From assembly GCA_964030475.1 (NCBI GenBank), contig CAXIPT010000005.1, forward strand, positions 1,758,298-1,822,297: 64,000 nucleotides of DNA. The letters run 5' to 3'. Each line of letters begins with the position of its first letter. Positions within the stretch are counted from its first letter, which is position 1. Source of the DNA: Tethya wilhelma. Lineage: Eukaryota; Porifera; Demospongiae; Tethyida; Tethyidae. The position numbers and the translations under genes are program-made. The notes below the pieces were generated by a model that searched no databases, was not told the origin of the DNA, and saw only the letters and a list, made by a program, of their open reading frames with translations. Below are positions 56,091 through 64,000 of the stretch, one piece after another.

Positions 56091-56374
56091 TGTTTATGAT
56101 GAAGTCTACACTCGGGATTCAAATTCATACACGAGATTTTCAGTCTAAATTACGAAGGAGAGAAGAAAACATTTACATAAAATAAGACCTTGAACTACAC
56201 TGGTCAAACTTATGTAAGTATAGTCGAGCTAAACTACGAGTAATTCACGTACCAACTCAAAAACAACAGTCATCTGGACCTCGAGTTTCTGCCATTTTTG
56301 CAATACAATCTCTCCATTTAAACGAAAACTCAACCACGTGGAGTAGATTGAGGTGCGTGTTAATTAGAGTCAAT
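56091..56374. promoter_or_regulatory. Divergent promoter, Mask (-) and MRPS30 (+)
   Basis: About 284 bp between the two start codons. There is no TATA box I can defend and no shared NRF1 palindrome. Both genes must take their 5' UTRs and core promoters from this interval. Confidence 0.6.
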
Positions 56375-57460
56375 ATGGCTGCAACAATAGCTGCCACACA
56401 TTCCTTTTCAGGACGGACTATGGCTCGCTTGTGCACTCATGCCTGTCTGCTGCGTAGATGTATTGCAAAATCAACCTATGCTTATGTGTACCATCCTCAG
56501 AAGCAAACTCTGGAAGCAGACATTCAAATGTTTGCACTGACAAAGACACAGTCAGTGCCTCATCCACCAGATGCCTTTGTTCAATTCAGAAGTCAATTAG
56601 ATCTTGAACCATTCACTTCCCTGGTGGTGAGAGATATCTTAATTTCAAGAATTTACGAGAAACAAGCAGTGAAAATGAAGACAAAGACAAAGCCGAAGGA
56701 TTTAACGAGAGGGACACGCAAACAATACCCCTTCTCTCTCATCCAGAGTCTCATCAAGATCATTCAGACACGATCAGACCTCTTCCCACAAGTGAGCAAT
56801 CTCAATGCAGCATACGAGCCTCCAGTGATGGCTACATGGCGGTGTATGGATGAAATGATGACAGTCCGTGGTAGACCTGGACTCTTACTGAACTCGAGAC
56901 AACCTCTGCCCCAGTTCTACGACTCCTCTCTCATTTCCTCCACTCAGCACAGCCCAATACACACCAACCATCCTAACTCTCCTTACATTGATCTATTACA
57001 ATACACCGTGAAGAATGAGAGCTCGACTGGCTTTGTAGGTAACACTGTCTTCCCTCACCTGCACACACTGGTTATCCTGGACAATGGGGAGTACATTGAA
57101 CCACCCAGCAAAGGATGGCCAGAGATACAGTTGCTTCAAAAAGGATTACTGTTCACGTTTGGACGTTTGCTAGCCCAGGCTGTTTTAAAACATGGGAATG
57201 GGATTATAGGTAATGAATTACCAGAACCAGAATGTGCCCAATGCATAGTGACAGATGGAGTAAGGTTTTCTTTCTTGTGGTATCAGTTGAACACCTTGGA
57301 TACCAACAGTGTGGCAGATGGCATCAAGAATATGGTGTGCATAGAGAGACCTGGACAGCTGTACTCAAAGATTGTTGATTTGAGTTACAATAGGAAACAA
57401 GTGGAAGAACTGAATGAAGATGTGCTGAAAACATTGCTGAGTGTTTTACTGATGTCTTGA
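56375..57460 (+). CDS. MRPS30: Mitochondrial ribosomal protein mL65 (MRPS30/mL37 family)
   Basis: Structural protein of the mitochondrial ribosome large subunit. Single exon, 361 aa with the ATG at 56375. The N-terminus is basic and free of acidic residues (MAATIAATHSFSGR, LLRRCIAKS), as expected of a mitochondrial presequence. The C-terminal part has FVGNTVFPHLHTL, LFTFGRLLAQAVLKHG, CIVTDGVRFSFLWYQLNTL and IKNMVCIE, the pattern I know from the MRPS30/MRPL37 pair; YQLNTL and the ending NEDVLKTLLSVLL fit MRPS30 better. The related MRPL37 is the alternative. It ends 47 bp before the TAF7 stop codon on the other strand. Confidence 0.75.
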   Translation: MAATIAATHSFSGRTMARLCTHACLLRRCIAKSTYAYVYHPQKQTLEADIQMFALTKTQSVPHPPDAFVQFRSQLDLEPFTSLVVRDILISRIYEKQAVKMKTKTKPKDLTRGTRKQYPFSLIQSLIKIIQTRSDLFPQVSNLNAAYEPPVMATWRCMDEMMTVRGRPGLLLNSRQPLPQFYDSSLISSTQHSPIHTNHPNSPYIDLLQYTVKNESSTGFVGNTVFPHLHTLVILDNGEYIEPPSKGWPEIQLLQKGLLFTFGRLLAQAVLKHGNGIIGNELPEPECAQCIVTDGVRFSFLWYQLNTLDTNSVADGIKNMVCIERPGQLYSKIVDLSYNRKQVEELNEDVLKTLLSVLLMS

Positions 57461-57507
57461 ATATAATATAATGTTATTGTATGATGAAAGTTTTTCTTTT
57501 TGGCACA

Positions 57508-58208
57508 CTAATGCAAACTTTGGTATCTTCTCAGCTATACAATGAAAGAGATACATTTATATAATAATTATGGAGTCTACATCTTGCATACTATTCTACA
57601 TACCTCATCCAGTTTTGACAGTCTCTGTTTCTCTAGCTCATCCAAGAATGACTCAAGACGGACCTAAAAGTATTATAACAAATGATATTATCAACCCTTT
57701 ACCACACAAGACTTGGCATACAGGTAACCCATACCCTGAGCATTTGGTTGGGTGTGCTCTGAATCTTCAATCTCTGCTCCTCAATCTGTGTGTCCAAGTC
57801 TTGGATGGCCATCCTCAACATGGTCACCTCTTCGCTCTCTGGAGGAATGAAGAAGGAGATAAAAGAATCAGCAAGCATTAGTGTATTTGGCTGATAACTA
57901 TTGTTTTTACATGGAGCAGAAAGCATAATTGTTTCAGACAATTTGTTATTTTAAACTGAGAAACACAATCAACACGAAGGCTTGGATAACCAATCAGCTG
58001 ACTCATCTATAGATCATGCACAGCTTAACTACATACATGGAATACAGAACAAAAGACAAATGCCACAATGTGAAAAGTACACACAACAGTTATACATTGA
58101 CCTACCTAATGATTCCTCGACATCTGTGCAAAGTGTGTGTGTGTGTGTGAGTGCCAATATATACTATAATACATCATACAGCTACGCAGCCAGGGCTTGC
58201 AGCTTTGT

Positions 58209-58255
<47 letters not shown>

Positions 58256-60585
58256 TACATATACTTTCCCTTACTGATCTCCTCATCATCACTGTCTTCA
58301 CTGGAGCTGCTGACCTCTTCAAATATTCTCAAGAGAGCCTCGTTGTCATCTACCCCTCCACCTCCAGCTCCCCCTACACTGGTGGCTGGAGTGGAGAGGA
58401 GTGAGTCTTCATCTTGAAAGATCCCAGGAGTCTGGGAACGAGAGGCTGCATCAGAGATCACACTGCAAGTGGGGGCAGAGATAGAAATGGTTTCAAGCTT
58501 AAAAGGAGTTAATGATTCAACTAAAGTAAGATCTTTTCGTGTGTGTGTGTGTGTGCATAGTTGCTTGGTTATGAGTAAAGGGTTGTTGACTATATAGGTT
58601 TCAAAACCACCCACCCCCTTTCTCTGCTCAAGTATTCCATAGATAATATGAACACAATGTTGTCGTGAGCTTTCAACTACAGCAAAGTTTGTACAACACA
58701 TATTTAAAAGAAACCTAATCTAGAATTCACCGCCATTAGTCTGGGAAATACTTTCAGGGTCCTCCTTAAAGCTAGTCCAAGCAGTGCCACACCACTCTGG
58801 TCATGGTAAATTTACTTTGATGTGGTTAATTTTCATTGAAAGAATGCATAAAACCACAAGAATGCTTCAATAATTAATGTTTTCTCTGGAACCACTCCAG
58901 GGAGAACCCTGACGTATTTGCTCATAAACCATGTAGGCCTTCCCAGTCTTGTTTGGTTTACATACGAGGCTAATCTTTGCCATTGTAGAGCCACAGGATC
59001 ATGTGTATGGGCAGCTGTACTTGCTATGTTAAGACTACAACAATACATACTATCAGAGCATGGATGGAAGATAACAACGACAATAGAGTCACACACACAC
59101 ACAAACACACACATCAAAACTGGACTCTCAACTACAGATCGTTGACAGTTAAAATACACTAGAAGATAATGGTTATCTTCATTCCGTAGTAACTACACAT
59201 AGTCAAACACAATGAAACAGCCTCCCTCAGACTGTGTACTGTGACTACTACTGTCACTCACACAGTGTTCAGTGTTTTGTTAAACAACAATAGCACACCA
59301 CTAGTCATAACTAGGTGCTACACACTCCCACACTCTAGAGCTTTGTGAACGCAGGCTCTGTGTAAACTATCATTGTGATTTCTCACCAGCTGGACAATGA
59401 GCTAGCGGACAATGATGGCATATGCTTCAACTACAGGCTGAACCATGCACACACGTTATCATTCAAAAGAATGGGGGATTATTTCTTCATTCCGTTATAA
59501 TTCAGATAATTCAGGGTTGCACCGAAACCATGTGATTTTGAATCACATGTCCATGTTCAAATATTTGAAAAGTAAAATGATATGGCATCAGGTATGTGCC
59601 ATGTGTGGTCACAGGGTATGTAAGGTATGCAATGAGGTAATCCCCAGCTGTTGCTAAGGAATCACGACTCAATTTATATTCAGCTCCACCTCCACCCCCT
59701 CACCCCTGTAGTAACTACATACATATACCCTCCAAGTCAACACATAGGTAGTTAGTCATCTTATACTGAAAATATCTCACCTTTGTGCATCATCGTTCTG
59801 TTTATCTTCATCAGTTACAACTTTAAAAGCTATTTTATTTTTCAAAGAGAAAGAGAGAGAGAGTGTATGTCAAGGAAGGATCGCAAAGATGTCGCAGTGG
59901 AAAGGATTCTGTTGACATTAAACAGTAAATGAAACCACTCTCCACGGAAGGCATCACACGCCAAAACACTAATGCTTGGAGACAATCAGAGCACACATAA
60001 CACAAACATCATAACGGACAAGTCATACATGATGATGCATTGTAGACAGCATTACAGCCACCTACAAAGCCAGTTCATACAATGGTCAACAGACCACCAC
60101 CCTGGTGTCCAGCCAGGCCACAGGTGGACATCAACACTACTCTGATGGAGGATACAGACACTGACAGCAAATGCATCTGCTCTGAGGAGCCTTTTCACTT
60201 CTTTTTCAACCTCTGGAGATTCTATAATCTGCAGGGATGGACACACGCACATAATAGTTGCATGACCATCGCACCCCACTTAAGGGTATGCAATTAGTAT
60301 TTTTGCCACTGACCCCCTGTGACCTCTAGCTAGTCTATTGTCACCTCCACCCATCCAGTAACCGGCAGTTAGCCCATAAAAACTATGCAATAGCACACAA
60401 ACTCGATCTGATGCTAACTACCTTTTTTATCTTTGTCTTTCTGAATCGTCTTTTGCGGACATTTTTCAGTGGAGGAGTGACTGTACAGGTTGGTATTGTG
60501 TTAACAAATGACAATGTAAAGTATGTTTAAATATTGACACACAACAATATACAGTAACAATGAGTGTATACACACACTTACTCGA

Positions 60586-60621
<36 letters not shown>

Positions 60622-61800
60622 ACCGCCGTGGTTCCAAATGAATTTCTTGTACATTTCCTTTCTTTTGGCAGCAGTCATCTCCTCCACATTCACCCTCTCT
60701 GTGGGTAGGTCCAGCTCCTCTGGCTCTTTGGCACACACCAGCATCTGGGAGATGTCCCCAGTCTTGTAGAGAGTCTTCCTATCGAGAGTCTTATAACTCT
60801 CAATGATGCAGGGAAGATCCACTAACTGGTAAAATAGGCATGGTGTATTGGTTTGAGTATTAATTTTAATAGCCAAGTATCTTCATACAAGCGCAGGAAA
60901 TTTAGCATAGATATGCATGCATGTACATGTTAATTATTGAAAACTAAAGGTGGGTTCACAGTTGTGTCTTGTAAAAATTTATCGATGCAGAACACAATAA
61001 TTATATCAAAGGTACATTTGCGCAAATTTTTCTAAATATGCATCAGCATGTTGCATTGTGTTGCATCCAAATATGAAGTACTATTACGTGATACAGCACT
61101 GGATACCGCATAGCTCCAAATTTTTGTGGTATAATATTTTCATGAATTGCGCGTGATTTGACCATAATCACGAAAATTTTCTCCACGAAAATTTAGAAAA
61201 CCGGATATCGGCAATATAATTTCAGAGATTGTGATTCACGAAAATTAGCTCAAAACAGCCAAGACAGACTTTTCATGAACTTTTTGAATCACAAAAATTT
61301 GGAGCTATACGGTATTGTCACTGTGAACCCACCTTGAGTCTTCAAAACTCAATGTATCAACAGATCACACTTGTAAGAAATCTGAGTATACCTTTCCAGT
61401 AAGAACTTCATCATCAAACTTCACATTAGCCTGTCTCATTTCACCTAATGGATCACCTATGAGGTAGAGTAGCATTCTAATTAATGCCCACCAGAGCCGA
61501 CAAGTGTTACAAACACACTGATACTTACGAACAAATTCCATTTGAAGTCTCTCATCTAGTTCATCTGCTCTTAGTGCTTCACGGACTCTGGCAGCATGAT
61601 CCTGGATGGATTTGATCGTAGAGAAAACCACATATGGTCAAATTATGTCAGGAGGTGTTTTTGTTTGTTTGTTTGCTTTTTGGAGGCATTTATTGCAAAT
61701 AGGCAGCATTGTTAAACATCTATCTCCAGATCTGCACCATTCAACTTACAGTTGGAAGGCGGAGAATAAGCTGATGCTCCTTTTCTGGATCCCTAGCCAT
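57508..61800 (-). CDS. TAF7: TFIID subunit TAF7
   Basis: TBP-associated factor 7 (TAFII55), which binds TAF1 within TFIID in the nucleus. Exons in order: 61750-61800, about 61530-61602, about 61394-61458, 60624-60825, 60422-60480, 60156-60228, 59781-59829, 58275-58462, 57735-57838, 57604-57663, 57508-57534; about 951 nt, 316 aa (human TAF7 is 349). Diagnostic strings: EHQLILRLP at the N-terminus, VDLPCIIESYKTLD, YKTGDISQMLV, KKFIWNHG, TPPLKNVRKRRFRKT and ESPEVEKEVKRLL. The C-terminal half has a Ser/Glu/Asp stretch (SSSSEDSDDEE) and a coiled coil (LRMAIQDLDTQIEEQRLKIQ). The short last exon (nine codons with the stop) and the donor at 60156 are the weakest parts of the model. Confidence 0.88.
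58205..58252. repeat. (GT)n and (GA)n compound microsatellite
   Basis: Intronic, beside the donor of the TAF7 exon at 58275. Confidence 0.85.
58463..59780. other. Long TAF7 intron, nothing further recognised
   Basis: About 1.3 kb. It contains a CA repeat near 59092-59115 and a fragment ending ttacatacgaggcta near 58975 that resembles one end of the TAGCCTC MITE family. No exon seen. Confidence 0.5.
60586..60620. repeat. (CA)n microsatellite
   Basis: Next to the donor (60624) of the TAF7 core exon. Confidence 0.9.
61104..61314. mobile_element. MITE with TACCGCATAG / CTATACGGTA ends
   Basis: About 211 bp. tagctccaaatttttgtg at the left is matched by the reverse complement cacaaaaatttggagcta at the right. 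Intron of TAF7. Same family as 25531 and 26922. Confidence 0.8.
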
Positions 61801-63249
61801 TTCCTCAAGTGTATGCAGCTTCAGATTAGGGGGCGTGTGTTGAAGATTGAAGGGATCGGGATACATCAATTATGGACGGACCCCGATACGGGGGAGACAG
61901 ACTAGAATGCTATGCCAGTCGTGCAAGTTATAACCTGTTTTGCAACTACAGTAATTTTATATAGGCTGAGATAGCCACAACCTTTCAACAGCGATTGTCT
62001 GAGAGTGAGTGAAATCAGGGCTCTCTGGTGCACCATCCAGCCTCCTGCCGTGGAAGATTTTCGGAGAGACTTTCTCTACTAGAGTTCAGTTGAGCGAAGT
62101 TGTTCAAGCACTCCAGGCGACTCTCGTTGGACCGCCCCTCCTCTCTACAGCTGATTTTGGTATGCTATTGAAAGCTAGTACATGTTTTGTCCTTTTGAAA
62201 TGTCGTTCACTGCATGCTCATGTAGTACGCCAGGAAATAGAGATTTTGTTTCAACTGAGCATAAAATATTCTCTATGTTCAAAATGTCTTTACACATGTG
62301 CTGTGCGTGGTAGAGATGTGGTGCGGAATACATCCGAATTTTACAATTTCTTAATGATTAGACTAGCTGTGTAATGGGAGAGTGGGCTGAAGTTAAACAA
62401 CTAGCTTTGAGGCTGCCAATTTTCTTTCAATTAGCAGCTACACCCTCTTTTAAATTTAGTATGCCAGCTGTTTAAAATTGTGTAAAGTTGTTTCTAGATT
62501 GGATTCAAAGAATGGTGTTGAGTCAATAATTGAAACAGTTTGCATGCAAGCAGCATTTACCTTGCAGCTGATTAGCAGCTGGCCCACTTCACTGAGCTGA
62601 TTGCAAGGTAATATGCATAGTAATAATTACTTGCAATGAATAACTAATCACTGCAGGATTATTAATGCTGACTTCCTCCCTTCAAGAGTCCAATAGTTAG
62701 AAGTGTACCAAGTGTCACTGAAGCCTTACCAATGTGGGATTAGAACATTTTGAAAAATCGGCTCCATTTTTCGCCTGCAGCCAATGAAGGGAAGTGTGAA
62801 CCAGGATGTCGTCCAGGTGGCTTCTCAATTGATCGCTGCTGCTTTGAGGTTTTATGTTAGAGTGGCTGTGTTTGCTGTTCAGCATTGTTCAGGCTCATCA
62901 AGTCCTTGAGAGTGTGGGGATGGCTTCTCTGTATTGACCACACACTTATACCTGCATGTACACGTGTACACACTGACACACTCACACATGTACCTCAGCA
63001 TGTAAACATATTCCACGAGAGTGCTCGTTCGAATAAAGTTGACTGTCTGGTTTCACTGGTTCATAATTACGAACGTGCGTTATGTGGATGTGTCAATTAG
63101 AGCTAATGTTTCCGTACAAGACACCAATATTGGGTTTTACATTATAATGTATGTAAACCTTTTGTAGACATATCTTAAGAATTTAATTCACCACTCTCTC
63201 TCTCTCACACCCACCCACCCACAGTATCTTTGTACATAGCTCTCCAAGA
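61801..63249. other. Upstream region of TAF7 and of the last gene, no confident CDS
   Basis: About 1.45 kb. The open frame at about 62009-62374 has no ATG at its start, no domain and unusual composition, so I leave it out. The left part should contain the TAF7 promoter. A pyrimidine tract with an acceptor-like cccacag at about 63224 suggests that a 5' UTR exon of the next gene begins there. Confidence 0.5.
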
Positions 63250-63650
63250 ATGGATGTCCTGGCTATAGTAGCACTAGTGCTAGCTCTGGTCGTCATCGTG
63301 GCCTTCCTGGTTGTGGTCCCAGTCCTCTGTTGCCTCTGGTGTCAGACGAGGAAGCAAGTCCATGTCCTCAGTAAGTGTATCACATGATTATAGGTTGATG
63401 GATGTCACATGATCTTGCTAATGAGTCGTCAAGTGTCACGTGATCTTGTCAATGAGTCGTCGAGTATCACATGATCTTGGTAATGAATCACTGAGTATCA
63501 CAGGAATCTTTTCTGTGAGGTTTTGAGTGTGTATTCATGATGTCTTCTTTTCTTCCTCTCTCTTTCTCTCTTCCCCATCACAGAGACTCAAGTGAGTAGA
63601 ATGGAGTATGGCCTGGTGACTGGCAAGACCACCAACTCTGCGCCAGCCAG
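63250..63650 (+). CDS. Start of a single-pass membrane protein, 3' end outside window
   Basis: Exons 63250-63370 and 63584-63650, joined in phase 1 with good splice sites; the second ends in phase 2 at a gtatgc donor. The ATG at 63250 opens MDVLAIVALVLALVV and a membrane helix running to CCLWC, with almost no N-terminal extracellular part, then a basic cytoplasmic start (QTRKQVHVL) and MEYGLVTGKTT. This layout suits signal-anchored proteins such as synaptotagmins, but no C2 or other domain is in view, so the family is unknown. Confidence 0.55.
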
Positions 63651-64000
63651 GTATGCCACTGTGTGTGTGTGGGTGTGTGTGTGTGTGTACACATGTCCTT
63701 TGTTGGTTGCAATAAACCCCCCTCCCCCTTGAGTGTGTGAGTGAATAGTGAATTCTGGTCCCCATACCTGATGTTTGTGAGTTACCATGGTGCACTCCAC
63801 TTATTGAGGATTCATTGAAATGTGATCTATTAGGGTGCATTACTATTCAGGTTACCACATTACCCATAGCGGCAACAACAATTTATAAACAAATCAAGTT
63901 TCACTGGCTGGAAGTACCAGTAGCAGGAGCTGGTTATAGTCTTGAGAAGTCTAGTAAAAAGCAACATTCCTGCACTTGTATGAGCTACACTTGGACATAC
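63651..64000. other. Probable intron, nothing further seen
   Basis: Holds a short GT repeat at about 63660-63688 and no exon I can support before the window ends. Confidence 0.5.

Noticed and set aside
62009..62374. 121-codon open frame
   Set aside because: Does not begin with ATG, has no domain, and its peptide composition looks random; likely 5' UTR or intron of the gene at 63250.

Overview
The window reads as a compact demosponge-type animal nuclear genome; Amphimedon queenslandica is my best guess, but this is inferred from gene content and texture and was not searched. Evidence: AT-leaning DNA, many phase-1 introns of about 60-120 bp, very dense dinucleotide repeats, short palindromic MITEs, tRNA-derived SINEs, assembly N runs, Ig/FN3 receptors built of single-domain exons, ROCO/death-domain and Mask proteins, and genes packed tens to hundreds of bases apart. 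Nothing bacterial or viral was seen.

Layout. 1-2.9 kb is repeat-rich and holds no confident gene. 2.9-6.8 kb (+) is the 3' part of an FN3 transmembrane receptor with a large Pro/Ser-rich tail. 7.5-17.3 kb (-) is a complete 23-exon receptor with a signal peptide, 13 Ig domains, 4 FN3 domains and one membrane segment (2043 aa when the exons are joined). 17.6-23.3 kb (+) has three tandem alpha-tubulin genes, the second cut by a 190-N gap. 24.6-32.1 kb (+) is a kelch-ankyrin-ROC-COR-death gene carrying a MITE and frame breaks. 32.4-35.9 kb (+) has two more alpha-tubulin genes. 36.1-41.6 kb (+) is a second complete receptor (9 Ig, 2 FN3, one membrane segment, 1356 aa). 42.0-45.2 kb (-) is a secreted Ig/heme-peroxidase protein of peroxidasin type (935 aa). 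46.0-56.1 kb (-) is a Mask/ANKHD1-type protein (about 17 ankyrin repeats, a KH domain and a C-terminal SAM-like module; 2123 aa). 56.4-57.5 kb (+) is a mitochondrial ribosomal protein (MRPS30/mL65 type). 57.5-61.8 kb (-) is TFIID subunit TAF7 (about 316 aa). 63.25 kb onward (+) starts a small membrane-anchored protein that leaves the window.

How it fits together. The left and middle hold surface recognition and matrix genes (three receptors plus the Ig-peroxidase) around a housekeeping alpha-tubulin array; four of the five tubulin genes share an NRF1-like palindrome 140-210 bp upstream of the ATG. The right end is housekeeping: Mask and MRPS30 are head to head over about 285 bp, MRPS30 and TAF7 are tail to tail 47 bp apart. 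For the complete multi-exon genes the exon lengths sum to a multiple of three with matching phases, which is the main support for the splice models. Exon coordinates were read by eye and may be off by a base or two in places.
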